The notes under the pieces were generated by a model that saw nothing but the letters and a program-made list of their open reading frames with translations, was not told where the DNA came from and did not search any database. Shown here one piece after another: positions 45,094 to 54,562 of a stretch of DNA of 64,000 nucleotides. Source of the stretch: an uncultured Collinsella sp. (lineage in GTDB: Bacteria; Actinomycetota; Coriobacteriia; Coriobacteriales; Coriobacteriaceae); contig CABUBZ010000002.1 of NCBI GenBank assembly GCA_902489945.1, positions 1 to 64,000 of the forward strand, in the 5' to 3' direction. Within the stretch, counting starts at the first letter, position 1, and every line of letters begins with the position of its first letter. A program made the translations under genes and the position numbers.

Positions 45094-46059
45094 ATGCCTC
45101 AAAGCGCACACCCCCATCGAAAGCTTAAGATAACCGTCGTTGTTGCGCTGGCGCTCGTTGTCACGTTGCTCGGATTTGCCGGCAACTTTTTGTTTGACTT
45201 TGCCCTGAACCCCCAAGCGCCGTACACCATGAAGATGATGCAGGATGGCAAAGACGACAAAAAAGGTGAGCAACCGGATACCGAGGAAACCGAGGCGCGA
45301 GCGTGGTTTAAAGAGAACCGCGAGAGCAGCAGCCTCACCGCAGATGACGGAACCGAGCTTGCCGCTTGGTATTTTGCCGCCCCAGAGACCACACACAATT
45401 ACGCTGTCTGCCTACACGGATACACCGATGAGCCCATCGGTATGGCCCGATACGCTAAACGATTCCATGACCGCGGCATGAACGTACTCGCACCCGCCGC
45501 CCGCGCCCACGAGCGCTCCGGCGGCGACTATATCGGCATGGGCTGGCCCGAGCGCCTCGACATCGTCGCATGGATCGAGCGAATCGTTCAGGCTGACCCC
45601 GAGGCGCGCATCCTGGTCTTTGGCGAGTCGATGGGTGCGGCAACCGCCATGAACGTCGCAGGGGAATCTCTGCCCGCAAACGTAAAATGCATTATCGAGG
45701 ATTGCGGTTATACGAGTGTTTGGGACGAGTTCTCTCTGCAGCTCAAGGACGTGTTCGGCCTGCCCAGCTTTCCCTTGCTCGATGTGGCAAACTTGGTATG
45801 CAACGTGCGCGCAGGCTACGACTTTCATAAGGCAAGCAGTGTGGAGCAACTCAAACACGCGACGGTTCCCATGCTGTTTATCCACGGCGATCAGGACACC
45901 TTTGTGCCGTACGACATGCTCGACCAAAACTACGACGCGTGCGCCAGCAAGGTCAAGCAAAAGCTCACCATCCATGGCGCCACCCACGCCAAGAGTGCGC
46001 AAGTTGACCCCAAGCTCTACTGGAATACGGTCAACAACTTCCTCGATAGGAATTTTTAG
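45094..46059 (+). CDS. membrane-anchored alpha/beta hydrolase
   Basis: 321 aa. One N-terminal membrane helix (about 11-33), then an alpha/beta-hydrolase fold. Nucleophile GESMGA, acid in GDQDTFVP, histidine in GATHAKS, and the oxyanion region CLHGYTDEP. It resembles YqkD/DUF-type esterases. The catalytic part would be extracellular if the basic N-terminus is inside. Start: AAGGAG 9 nt upstream. It has its own promoter with twin operators, which implies inducible expression, perhaps by a stress ligand. No regulator gene is adjacent. Confidence 0.88.
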   Translation: MPQSAHPHRKLKITVVVALALVVTLLGFAGNFLFDFALNPQAPYTMKMMQDGKDDKKGEQPDTEETEARAWFKENRESSSLTADDGTELAAWYFAAPETTHNYAVCLHGYTDEPIGMARYAKRFHDRGMNVLAPAARAHERSGGDYIGMGWPERLDIVAWIERIVQADPEARILVFGESMGAATAMNVAGESLPANVKCIIEDCGYTSVWDEFSLQLKDVFGLPSFPLLDVANLVCNVRAGYDFHKASSVEQLKHATVPMLFIHGDQDTFVPYDMLDQNYDACASKVKQKLTIHGATHAKSAQVDPKLYWNTVNNFLDRNF

Positions 46060-46096
46060 GGAAAAAGCGGCGTCTGGGGATTTACCTAACCCCCTA

Positions 46097-46228
46097 TTTT
46101 CGGAAGTATGCGGCAAAATCCGGAACTGCCAACCGGACCGCAGTTTTACCAACAATTTATCAGGGGTTTTGTTGCCAAAAAACGTCGTGCGCTCGGCAGT
46201 CTCAGAATTTGCCGCATACTTCCGAAAA
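46097..46228. mobile_element. MITE-like inverted-repeat element
   Basis: 132 bp with 34-nt inverted ends (46097-46130 and 46195-46228) and about 4 mismatches, starting TTTTCGGAAGTATGCGGCAA. The core is AT-rich with no coding capacity. Likely a non-autonomous element or a recruited 3' structure. Confidence 0.7.
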
Positions 46229-46265
46229 ACCGCCTGCGAGCACCGTGCTCACAGGCGGTTTTTGA
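46226..46265. terminator. bidirectional terminator
   Basis: AAAACCGCCTGCGAGCAC pairs with GTGCTCACAGGCGGTTTT (one mismatch) around CG. T-runs exist in both directions, serving the convergent hydrolase and DUF362 genes. Confidence 0.85.
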
Positions 46266-46310
46266 TTGAGTTACGCAACAAAATCGCGTTCTTTGTCCAA
46301 TAGGACGACG

Positions 46311-47516
46311 CTATTTAACCTCGATGAGCTCGTACTTGCTCGTGCCCAGGCCGATCTTTTCGGCGTGCGCAATGCACGCGCGCCAGTCGGTGTCGGGATG
46401 CGTGATGCAGAAGGGGTCCTTGGCCTGCTCGCCCTCCAGATGCTCGTGGTTATGCTCCATCTTGGCCGCGCTATCGGTGAGCTCGGTGTTGGGCAGCGGC
46501 TCGGATGCCATGACGGCATCGGCGCAGGCCTGGTCGATGGCGACCGGGTCGAAGCTCGCAAACATACCGATATCGTTGACGATAGGCGTGTCGTTTTCGG
46601 GATGGCAATCGCAGTTGGGGCTGATATCCATGGCAAGCGAGATATGGAAGCTCGGGCGGCCGTCGACAACGGCCTTGGTGTACTCGGCGATCTTGCAGTT
46701 GAGCACATCGGCCGCGGCGTCATAGCCGGGCTTGATGCAGTCCTGGTTGCATGCCGCAATGCAGCGTCCGCAGCCCACGCAGCGATTGTGGTCGATAGCG
46801 GCGACGTGCACCGTGCGGGTGTTGCCGTTGGCAAGCTCGCGCTCGCGGGTGTCGTCGAACGAGATAGCGTTGTGCGCGCAGATCTTTTCGCAGGCATGGC
46901 AGCCAACGCAGTGCTCGGTCGCGACGTTCGGCTTGCCGGCGGCATGCTGCTCCATCTTGCCGGCGCGGCTGCCGCCTCCCATACCCAGGTTCTTCATGGC
47001 GCCGCCAAAGCCGGCCTGCTCATGGCCCTTAAAGTGGGTGAGGCTGATCACGATATCGGCATCCATGAGTGCCTGACCGATCTTGGCCTCGTGCACGTAC
47101 TCGCCGCCCTCGACCGGGACGAGCTCCTCGTCGGTACCCTTGAGGCCGTCGGCGATGATGATCTGGCAACCCGTGGCATACGGGGTAAAGCCGTTCTGGT
47201 AGGCGGTGTCGATGTGCTCGAGCGCGTTTTTACGGCTACCGACATAGAGCGTGTTGCAGTCGGTGAGGAAGGGCTTGCCGCCCAGCTCCTTCACGACATC
47301 CGCGACGGCGCGGGCGTAGTTGGGGCGCAAAAAGCTCAGGTTGCCCAGCTCGCCAAAGTGAATCTTGATGGCGACGAACTTGTTCTCAAAGTCAATCTGC
47401 TCGATACCGGCGTGACGGATGAGGCGCTTGAGCTTGTCGAGCTGGCTCTCGCGAGCATGCGTGCGCAGGTTCGTAAAGTACACCTTAGCGGGTGCTGCGG
47501 GTGCAGTTGCGGTCAT
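46311..47516 (-). CDS. DUF362 protein with two [4Fe-4S] clusters
   Basis: 401 aa. A DUF362 region (about 10-185), then two ferredoxin cluster motifs, CVGCHACEKICAHN and CVGCGRCIAACNQD (about 193-245), then a further DUF362-like part with an HDCH-like NCDCHPENDTP. DUF362 proteins are electron carriers or accessory iron-sulphur proteins of anaerobes; the partner is unknown. It is cytosolic. It stands alone between a bidirectional terminator and a repeat block. Confidence 0.9.
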   Translation of the reverse strand: MTATAPAAPAKVYFTNLRTHARESQLDKLKRLIRHAGIEQIDFENKFVAIKIHFGELGNLSFLRPNYARAVADVVKELGGKPFLTDCNTLYVGSRKNALEHIDTAYQNGFTPYATGCQIIIADGLKGTDEELVPVEGGEYVHEAKIGQALMDADIVISLTHFKGHEQAGFGGAMKNLGMGGGSRAGKMEQHAAGKPNVATEHCVGCHACEKICAHNAISFDDTRERELANGNTRTVHVAAIDHNRCVGCGRCIAACNQDCIKPGYDAAADVLNCKIAEYTKAVVDGRPSFHISLAMDISPNCDCHPENDTPIVNDIGMFASFDPVAIDQACADAVMASEPLPNTELTDSAAKMEHNHEHLEGEQAKDPFCITHPDTDWRACIAHAEKIGLGTSKYELIEVK

Positions 47517-47599
47517 AGATCTATCCCCTCGGTCTATATGGCGTTACAGACATAAGGGATGGTACCAGTTAAAGCAGAGTTAAAGTCAAGTATGGCACC

Positions 47600-47725
47600 T
47601 AGTCATTGGGGACACTCTTTCGACACTCGGCAGTTGGGGACAGCCCTTGCCAGCCCGGCCGGCGAACCGGCGAATCGGCAAAGACTGCCCCCGATGACTA
47701 GTCATTTAAGTCTGTCCCCAATGAC
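47600..47725. repeat. composite GGGGAC repeat block, copy A
   Basis: Within the 348-nt gap 47517-47864, nested inverted motifs occur: AGTCATTGGGGACACTCTT at the left and AAGTCTGTCCCCAATGA at the right. Inside are CGGCAGTTGGGGACAG and its partner CTGCCCCCGATG. The same order recurs at 52001-52168. The rest of the gap (47726-47864) holds no gene I can support. Confidence 0.75.
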
Positions 47726-47864
47726 CACTCTTGCTGGGCGCCTGCTGCTGGGTCGCCATCGCCTGCGTGAGCCTGGGCATGCAGCACGTCATCGGCGTCT
47801 GGCAGGAAAGGCGTCGCGTGGGACAAAATCCCCCGTCCCAAAATGCGTGTGATGTATGGTCGGC

Positions 47865-48512
47865 CTAGGAGGGCTTGCGCGCAACCAGGTGGGCACGGAA
47901 GCCTTTCTGCGCCTCGAGCTTGAGCAGGAGGAATCCGGCCCTCTCGGCGAGCGCGCGAAGCTCGGACACCTTGCAGATCCGGACATCACCGTGACCCGCG
48001 AGGCGCGCCAACGGCAGCTCAAAGGTGTTCATGAGCCATACCACGAAGTCGCCCGACGTGTAGTCGCGGAGAATCAGGCGCCCGCCGGGGCGCAGGACTC
48101 GGGCCGCCTCGGCGAAGAACCTCTCGGGGTGCGGATAGTGATGGAAGCTGTTGGAGCAGAGCACGGCGTCGAAGCTTTGCGGCTCGAAGGGCAGGGCTTC
48201 GGCGTCCCCGACGACGAAGCGGACGTTTCCGAGCTGCTTGGCGCATGCCGCCTCGATCATTTTGGGCGTGAGATCGAGCCCCGTCAGGTGCTTGCCCGGG
48301 TATTCCCCGTGCAGCAGCTCCAGGACTGCTCCGGTTCCGCACCCCACGTCGAGCACGTCCTCGAACGGCTCGAGCGCGAGCTCCTCGAGCATCTGCGGAT
48401 AGTCGTCCTTGCACATCTCGTAGATCCCGGCATGGCCGGACTCGTAGATCTTCGCCGCCTCGGTGAACTCTTTGACGGAAAGCTGCTTGAGCTCTTCTGC
48501 CGATCTGGCCAT
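47865..48512 (-). CDS. class I SAM-dependent methyltransferase
   Basis: 215 aa from the ATG at 48512 (AGGAGGG upstream). Rossmann fold with the SAM motif VLDVGCGTGAVLELL, the acidic VVGDAEALPF and FDAVLCSNSFHHY (Methyltransf_11 type). Cytosolic. It ends 8 nt upstream-to-downstream close to the FtsX-type permease gene (gap 8 nt), so it may be the last gene of that ABC operon. Substrate unknown: small molecule or lipid. Confidence 0.9.
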   Translation of the reverse strand: MARSAEELKQLSVKEFTEAAKIYESGHAGIYEMCKDDYPQMLEELALEPFEDVLDVGCGTGAVLELLHGEYPGKHLTGLDLTPKMIEAACAKQLGNVRFVVGDAEALPFEPQSFDAVLCSNSFHHYPHPERFFAEAARVLRPGGRLILRDYTSGDFVVWLMNTFELPLARLAGHGDVRICKVSELRALAERAGFLLLKLEAQKGFRAHLVARKPS

Positions 48513-48520
48513 GAGCCCTC

Positions 48521-51187
48521 CTATTCCTGAACCTTGAGCGCCTCGGAGAGGCTCACACGCTTGATAGAGCGCGTGTGCAGCAGCGCCACGACCAGGTAGG
48601 TCGCAAAGCCGATGCCGACGCATGCGGCCATGGACCAAGCGGGCACGTAGATCTCGATATTGCCGTTGTAGGCGAGCAGCATCGAGCGGAAGATGGCCGT
48701 GAGCGAGCCAATAATGACCGGCAGGCTCAGCACGAGCGATGCCGCCACGCACAGCGTGATCGAGCGGATGTACAGATGCGAGATCTCGCTATCGCGATAG
48801 CCAAAGACCTTCATGTAGCTAATCGACCGGGCGCTGTGGTCGATCACAGCCTTGGTCAGCAGGTACATAAACAGCAGGAAGATAAACACCGCGAGCCCGA
48901 CCATCATGCCGATCATTTTGCTCATCATGCCGATGAACTGGTCGCCCACGGCGTGCATGTCGTCGGGCGTGATGTCGCCGGCAAAGTAACGAGCATCGAG
49001 GTCGAGCTTCTCGTCGCTCACATAGCCGTTAAAGTAGGCGGCATCGTTGTCGAACAGCTCGTTAAAATCGTCGATGCTCATATAGATATTCATGTCCGAC
49101 TTGGAGCCCCAGGCACAGTCCTTGCCCGCGTACTCAAGGGAATAATGCTCGCCCTCGTACTTGTCGCCGAGCGTGACCTTCTGGCCCTCGCTCCAGCCAA
49201 ACTTATCGAGCAGACCGTCGCCAAAGACGACGCGCCCATCGCCGACGTTGAGGTCTTCCCAGTAGCGCGAATCGGGCGAGATGCCGTAGACGGAAATCGT
49301 CTCCTCGCCATTACCATCGCCGCGGTCGTATTGCAGCTGGTAGACGGCGTATTTCTCGGCCTGCGCGATTGTACCCGCGCCGTTGTCGGTCGTATTGATC
49401 GGGTGGATATCGTCGTTGTCAGTGTCGATCTTAGAGGCCTTGTCGATCAGGTCGATAGCCTCGTCGCGGTTGCAGCCGAGGGCATCGGCAAGGTCATCGA
49501 GGCACGCATAAAGCGCATCCTTCTTGTCCTGAACCTTGGCAAGCGCGTTCTTCGCTGCGGTCAGGCTCTCGGCAGACGGAAACGCGGTCGCGGCATCGGC
49601 TGCCGTCTGCGCTGTATCGGCCGCGTCGTCAAGCTCGTCATCGGCATCCTGGGCGGCGGAAAGCAGCGCGCCGTCAACCGACTGCAAGCGCTCGAGTGCC
49701 GACCACTGCTCACGCTCCTCGGCAGTGCCCTCGAGCTCCAGCGGCGCCTTGAGCGTGTACTGGTGCTCGGCGACCAGACTCGTCTCGAGATTGTCCGCAT
49801 AGTGCGTCATCGTGGGCAGAATCGCCAGGCCAAAGAGCAGCAGCAGCGAAGCAAACGCAATGCCCACGAAGAGCGTGGCGAAGTTGCCCAGATTGCGCAG
49901 GAAGATACGCAGGCGGAAGCGGGAAACAAAGCCCATGCGCTCCGGCAGTTGCATACCACGCTTGGTACCAGACTTGCCGCTCGCCTCGTGACGAAGGAAT
50001 TGCAACGGCGTCTTGCCCATTTTGCGAAGCAGACCCACCAGCGTGATGAGGATGAGCGCGACGGCGGGAACCACGGCGCACTTCACAAAGATCTCCCAGC
50101 TCCAGTACACCTGGAAGGGCGGCAGGCTGTACGAACCGTAATAGAGGCTGCGCATGGGCTCGGTAAAGAACGCAATGCCGAGCGCAGTGCCCAAAAGCGC
50201 CGCGACCACGCCCACGATGGCGGGAAGCGCAAGGTAGTGCAGCACAATCTCGCGTCGACGATAGCCGCTGGCGAGCAGCGTGCCAATGATGGCGCTCTCC
50301 TCCTCGATGGTGGCGTCGGTAAGGACCACAAAGACAAATGCCATTATCACGATGATGATGTCGAGCAACGTCATCCACATCATGGAGTCGCCGTCCACGT
50401 CGTCACGCGCGTAGCCAATGCCCTGGTTGGAATCGGCGTCGATGAGGTCATCCACGCGCGCATCGGCGTCGGTCAGTGCCTCCACCATATCCTGCTCGGC
50501 ATCGGTGCGGTCCGCGGTGGAGAGATCGCGATCGGCAAAGGTAAAGGAGTAGGTGTAGGCAGGCGCGCCGCCGGCATCCTCGAGCGCGGCAAAGCCGGCA
50601 TCGGCGACCTCGGCCACACCATAGGTGATGGTGTTCACCGTAAAGTCCGAATTGTTGAGGAACAGCGCCTGGCTATCGGGCTGGGTCATGATGCCGCAGA
50701 TGGTGTAGGTGCGGCCCTCAAGCTCAACCTTATCGCCCACGGCGAGGTCGTTGTTGGTGGCGAAGACACGGTCGATGGCCACCTCGTCATCCGCCTTGGG
50801 CTCCTTGCCCTCACAGTAGGACGCGATATCGACCTTGGTGCGATGCGCATAGGTGCGCAGCGTGCGCTTGGTGCCGTCGTCGCCGGCGGTCTTTTTGATG
50901 ATGGCGTCGATGGAGAAATTCTTGTAGAGCGTGACGCCGCCGACGTCGTCGGCCGCGTCCTCGGCGGCCTTGAGCTGGTCTTTAGTGGCCTCGAAGGAGG
51001 TGGTCACGCGGCCGTCCTCAATCGTGTACGCATCGCGCATGTCGTCGATAAGGCAGCCGATAGAATGCGCTGCGAGCAAAAAGCCCGAGGTAAGGGCGAT
51101 GCTTCCGCACATAAGCAAAAAGATGCCCAGGTACTTGCCGATATTGCGGCGCAGCTCGCGCGGGAGACGTTTTGCGAGAGGTGTCAT
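48521..51187 (-). CDS. FtsX/MacB-type ABC transporter permease
   Basis: 888 aa from the ATG at 51187. An N-terminal membrane helix, a large extracellular part, three helices (about 260-400; FtsX core), a second large extracellular Ala/Asp-rich helical part (about 480-700) and three C-terminal helices ending LHTRSIKRVSLSEALK. This is the two-FtsX-domain layout of peptide or drug exporters in Gram-positives. The ATPase gene is 8 nt upstream, so it forms a two-component exporter. Exported compound unknown. Confidence 0.92.
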   Translation of the reverse strand: MTPLAKRLPRELRRNIGKYLGIFLLMCGSIALTSGFLLAAHSIGCLIDDMRDAYTIEDGRVTTSFEATKDQLKAAEDAADDVGGVTLYKNFSIDAIIKKTAGDDGTKRTLRTYAHRTKVDIASYCEGKEPKADDEVAIDRVFATNNDLAVGDKVELEGRTYTICGIMTQPDSQALFLNNSDFTVNTITYGVAEVADAGFAALEDAGGAPAYTYSFTFADRDLSTADRTDAEQDMVEALTDADARVDDLIDADSNQGIGYARDDVDGDSMMWMTLLDIIIVIMAFVFVVLTDATIEEESAIIGTLLASGYRRREIVLHYLALPAIVGVVAALLGTALGIAFFTEPMRSLYYGSYSLPPFQVYWSWEIFVKCAVVPAVALILITLVGLLRKMGKTPLQFLRHEASGKSGTKRGMQLPERMGFVSRFRLRIFLRNLGNFATLFVGIAFASLLLLFGLAILPTMTHYADNLETSLVAEHQYTLKAPLELEGTAEEREQWSALERLQSVDGALLSAAQDADDELDDAADTAQTAADAATAFPSAESLTAAKNALAKVQDKKDALYACLDDLADALGCNRDEAIDLIDKASKIDTDNDDIHPINTTDNGAGTIAQAEKYAVYQLQYDRGDGNGEETISVYGISPDSRYWEDLNVGDGRVVFGDGLLDKFGWSEGQKVTLGDKYEGEHYSLEYAGKDCAWGSKSDMNIYMSIDDFNELFDNDAAYFNGYVSDEKLDLDARYFAGDITPDDMHAVGDQFIGMMSKMIGMMVGLAVFIFLLFMYLLTKAVIDHSARSISYMKVFGYRDSEISHLYIRSITLCVAASLVLSLPVIIGSLTAIFRSMLLAYNGNIEIYVPAWSMAACVGIGFATYLVVALLHTRSIKRVSLSEALKVQE

Positions 51188-51195
51188 GGCGCCGC

Positions 51196-51909
51196 CTACC
51201 AATCGAGCTCGGCGGCCGCGATGGGCGACTCGTTGAGCTCATCCTCGACGATGCGCCCGTCGCGCAGGCGCAGCACGCGGTTGGCCATGCGAGCGATGGC
51301 GGCGTTGTGCGTGACGATGATGATGGTGCAGCCGTAGGTGCGGTTGACATCCTCCATGAGCTGCAAGATTTCCTTGGACGTCTTGTAGTCAAGTGCGCCC
51401 GTGGGCTCGTCGCACAGCAGCAGGCCCGGGTTTTTGACGAGTGCGCGGCCGATGGCGCAGCGCTGCTGCTGACCGCCTGAGACCTGGCGCGGAAACTTGT
51501 TGCGGTGCTCGTAGAGGCCCAGAGAACGCAGCAGGTCGTCGACATTGAGCGGGTTTTTGGACAGGTGCGCCGTAACCTCGATGTTTTCCTTAATGGTGAG
51601 GTCGGGCACCAGGTTGTAGAACTGGAAGACAAAGCCCAGCTCACGGCGGCGATACTCGCCAAGGTCGGTAGGCTTGAGCACCGTGAGGTCGCAGCCGTCC
51701 ACCATGATGGAGCCGCCGTCAGCATCCTCCAGGCCGCCGATCAGGTTGAGAAAGGTCGACTTGCCCGAGCCCGAGGGCCCCAGCATGACGCAGATCTCGC
51801 CGCGGTTGATGGACGCGTCGATGCCATCGAGTACCGTCAGGCGCGCATCACCGTCGCCGTAGTGCTTCTTGAGCCCCTTGACCTGGACGTAGGCTTTCTG
51901 CGTTGCCAT
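51196..51909 (-). CDS. ABC transporter ATP-binding protein, LolD/MacB type
   Basis: 237 aa from the ATG at 51909 (GGGGGAT upstream). Walker A GPSGSGKST (about 38-46), signature VSGGQQQR, Walker B LLLCDEPTGALD, H-loop VTHN. It drives the FtsX-type permease that follows. First gene of the exporter operon. A composite repeat block lies upstream of it. Confidence 0.96.
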   Translation of the reverse strand: MATQKAYVQVKGLKKHYGDGDARLTVLDGIDASINRGEICVMLGPSGSGKSTFLNLIGGLEDADGGSIMVDGCDLTVLKPTDLGEYRRRELGFVFQFYNLVPDLTIKENIEVTAHLSKNPLNVDDLLRSLGLYEHRNKFPRQVSGGQQQRCAIGRALVKNPGLLLCDEPTGALDYKTSKEILQLMEDVNRTYGCTIIIVTHNAAIARMANRVLRLRDGRIVEDELNESPIAAAELDW

Positions 51910-52000
51910 GGTATCCCCCATTGTTAGCCTCATACTACTTTATGAGCGTAATAGTAAACCTTGGCGAACTATTTTGGAGCGAGGCTTGGGATTTATTTCA

Positions 52001-52168
52001 GACTAGTCATTGGGGACGTTCTTAAATGACTAGCTGTTGAGGACACTCTTTCGCCACCCGGCAGCTGGGGACGCTCCTTATCTGCCCCCGATGGCTAGTC
52101 ATTTAAGTCTGTCCCCAATGAATACTTTTGGTCGTTTAAGTCTGTCCCCAATGAGTATCCGATGACTA
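52001..52168. repeat. composite GGGGAC repeat block, copy B
   Basis: Same order as copy A: GACTAGTCATTGGGGACG, TTAAATGACTAG, GGCAGCTGGGGACG, CTGCCCCCGATGGCTAG, AAGTCTGTCCCCAATGA, and here a second AAGTCTGTCCCCAATGA. Between two leftward ABC operons, covering most of the 264-nt gap. Confidence 0.78.
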
Positions 52169-52173
52169 GGTGG

Positions 52174-53379
52174 CTAGGCGCGGGATTTGGCGCGGGCGAG
52201 GGCTAGGCCTACGGCGGCGATCGCTGCTGCGAAGAGCACGGTGACGCCTAGGTCGCAGGCGATGTCGCCCAGCACGGCGGACGTCAAATCCGAGGCAAGC
52301 GCCTTGCCGATCGCGTCGTTCACCCAATATGTCGGCACAAAGTGCGCCACGGTCTGCACGGCCGGGCCCATCAGCGACAGCGGCATCCAGGCACCGCCCA
52401 AAAACGTCATGAGCATGCCGAGCAGGTTGCCCACACCGTTGAGCAGTTCCTCGCGCGCACCCAGGCTCGAAAGGGCAAAGCCAACGGCCAAAGGCGTGCA
52501 CGCCAGGGCAAACGTCGCCGCCAGCGCCAGACACACACGCCCTGCGCCGACCTCGGCGACCGCGCCGGCAAAGCCCACGACGCCCATCATGCTCGAAACA
52601 AACCAGATACAGACGGTGAGCACGGCAGCGGCCGCGAACACGGCAAGCGAACGCTGGCGCTCGGAGACCGGGCCGGCCTCCATGCGGCGCACGCGCTCGG
52701 GCTCGTTCATGCCCGAGAACACCAGTCCCACCGACACGATGACCGACGAGATGATCGCGTACGCGCCAAAGTTGAAGTACGACTCGAGCGTGGCGGCGGC
52801 AGTCGAGTCGACCTTGACCTGCTCGACCTCGACCTTGGCGCGCTTGGCGGCCGCATGCTCGGCAGCCTTGGCGACGCTGCCGTTAGAGGCGGCGGGCTCT
52901 AGGGCCGCCGCAGCACCCGCGAGCGAGATCCAGCGCGAGGCCTCGGCAGACGAAAGCGCCGCCGCCATGGTGCCGGCGCCGTAGGTCACATCAAGCCTGG
53001 GCAGGGACTCCCCCGCGCGGGCGGCTGCAACGAGGTCGCCCTCAAACCCCTCCGGGATAAAGAACACGCAGTCGGCGCTACCCTTGGCGCTGTTACTCTT
53101 GGAGAGCGCGTCCGAAAGGTCGTAGGTGTCGTCGCCGACGCCCGTGACCAGCTCGAAGCGCGAACCCAGATGCTTGGTAAGCGCACGCGAAAGGTCGCTG
53201 TCGTCGCGGTCGACCACGATCACGTTAGCATCGTAGGGCTTGTACTCGGTGAGCTGCGACGAGTTCCAGCTCACCGAGGCCGCGATGAATACGCCCATGA
53301 GCGAGATGAACACCGTGTAGATAAGCAGGTAGAACGGGTGCGCCAGCGCCATGCGAAGCGCGGTCTTAAAGGTGCTCAT
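52174..53379 (-). CDS. ABC-2 type transporter permease (second of two)
   Basis: 401 aa from the ATG at 53379 (AAGGAG upstream). One N-terminal membrane helix, an extracellular domain (about 40-210), then five to six helices, as in the ABC2_membrane_3 family. It overlaps the upstream permease gene by 14 nt and is a paralogue in layout, so the two probably form a heterodimer with the ATPase encoded at 54563-55501. Typical role: export of a drug, peptide or lipid-linked compound. Confidence 0.9.
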   Translation of the reverse strand: MSTFKTALRMALAHPFYLLIYTVFISLMGVFIAASVSWNSSQLTEYKPYDANVIVVDRDDSDLSRALTKHLGSRFELVTGVGDDTYDLSDALSKSNSAKGSADCVFFIPEGFEGDLVAAARAGESLPRLDVTYGAGTMAAALSSAEASRWISLAGAAAALEPAASNGSVAKAAEHAAAKRAKVEVEQVKVDSTAAATLESYFNFGAYAIISSVIVSVGLVFSGMNEPERVRRMEAGPVSERQRSLAVFAAAAVLTVCIWFVSSMMGVVGFAGAVAEVGAGRVCLALAATFALACTPLAVGFALSSLGAREELLNGVGNLLGMLMTFLGGAWMPLSLMGPAVQTVAHFVPTYWVNDAIGKALASDLTSAVLGDIACDLGVTVLFAAAIAAVGLALARAKSRA

Positions 53380-54553
53380 AGCGGCTCCTTCCAAAGATCA
53401 GCGTGGCGGCGGCAACGAACAGCAGCGCCATAAGGACCAGCGCGCCGGCGCGAACGGCAAAGGGACCCAGGTCCTCAAAGAAATACAGGCGGTTGAACAT
53501 GTCGCAGATGAGCTTGACGGGGTTGAACCAGCACTCGGCCGGGCAGGCGCGGGCGACGTCGTCGGCAAGTGCCATCGCCGACTCGCCGTAGAGGCCGGCG
53601 AACAGGGCGCACGTGGTAGCAAAGCCCGTGAGGATGCCCGACTTGGACGCCTTGCCGCCCTTAACGGGGAGCGTGCCCACAAAGAGCCCCAGGCCCGTGG
53701 CGGCAAGCGCGGAAGCGGCACCGCCCACCAGACACAGCCCCTCGCGCCCGCCAAAGTCGACGCCCACGACCACGCGCACGTAGCCAATCGCGATCGTCAT
53801 CGAAGCAAAGGAAACCAGCCACGAGCCGACAAAGATGCCGGCCAGCGACGCCGTCTTGGAAAGACCGCCCACGCAGCGACGCGCACCAAGGCCCGACAGA
53901 TTGGGCTGCAGGTCGACGACGCTCAAGGCGGCAAACTCGGCAGACATCATCGCGACCAGGCCAAAGAGCGCGTAATAGTAGATGACCGTGCCGCCGGGCG
54001 TGGTGCGCGTAAGGCTCACGCGACGGGTGCCGCCCTCGAGCGACAGGGCGCGCGCAACCGCCTCGGGGTCGGCGAGTGCCGCCGGGTTGTCCTGGGCAAT
54101 CTGGGACATGAGCTCGGCATTTTGTGTATACGAGCTTGCCACCGTCTCCAGGATGCTGCGATCGGTGAGCACCGATGATGCGCGCGAGCTGTCGTAGCTC
54201 GATAGCAGTGTGAGCTTGGGTGCGCCTGCGTCGTCGACCGTATAGATGCCCGCGACCTCGCCGGCCTTAAGCGCACGGTTCGCATCGGCTGCGTCGTCGC
54301 ACTCGTGGATCTCGAGCAGCTGATTGTCGCTCTCCTTGGCAAGCGACGTCGCCACGTCCTTAAAGGTCGAGGCGTCCCAGGCCTCGTCCGCTATGACGGC
54401 AACCGGTACCGGGTCGACCGTGCCGTCGGAGCTCAGATTCGCAAACATAAACATGAACATCGTGGAAAGTGCGATGGGAAAGAGAGCGCCCCAGACCCAC
54501 GTGCTCGGCCGGCGCAGCAGCGTCTTGACCGTAGTGATGATGGTGTTGAACAT
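53366..54553 (-). CDS. ABC-2 type transporter permease (first of two)
   Basis: 395 aa. N-terminal helix (about 15-38), an extracellular domain (about 40-190) and five to six C-terminal helices ending LIFGRSRYEHL. ABC2_membrane_3 layout. AGGGGGC upstream of the ATG, 9 nt after the ATPase gene. It overlaps the second permease by 14 nt, suggesting fixed stoichiometry. Confidence 0.9.
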   Translation of the reverse strand: MFNTIITTVKTLLRRPSTWVWGALFPIALSTMFMFMFANLSSDGTVDPVPVAVIADEAWDASTFKDVATSLAKESDNQLLEIHECDDAADANRALKAGEVAGIYTVDDAGAPKLTLLSSYDSSRASSVLTDRSILETVASSYTQNAELMSQIAQDNPAALADPEAVARALSLEGGTRRVSLTRTTPGGTVIYYYALFGLVAMMSAEFAALSVVDLQPNLSGLGARRCVGGLSKTASLAGIFVGSWLVSFASMTIAIGYVRVVVGVDFGGREGLCLVGGAASALAATGLGLFVGTLPVKGGKASKSGILTGFATTCALFAGLYGESAMALADDVARACPAECWFNPVKLICDMFNRLYFFEDLGPFAVRAGALVLMALLFVAAATLIFGRSRYEHL

Positions 54554-54562
54554 GACTGCCCC

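Noticed and set aside
47600..52168. CRISPR arrays or integron-like arrays in the repeat blocks
   Set aside because: The motifs are nested inverted repeats at irregular distance without unique spacers, and no cas or integrase gene is present.
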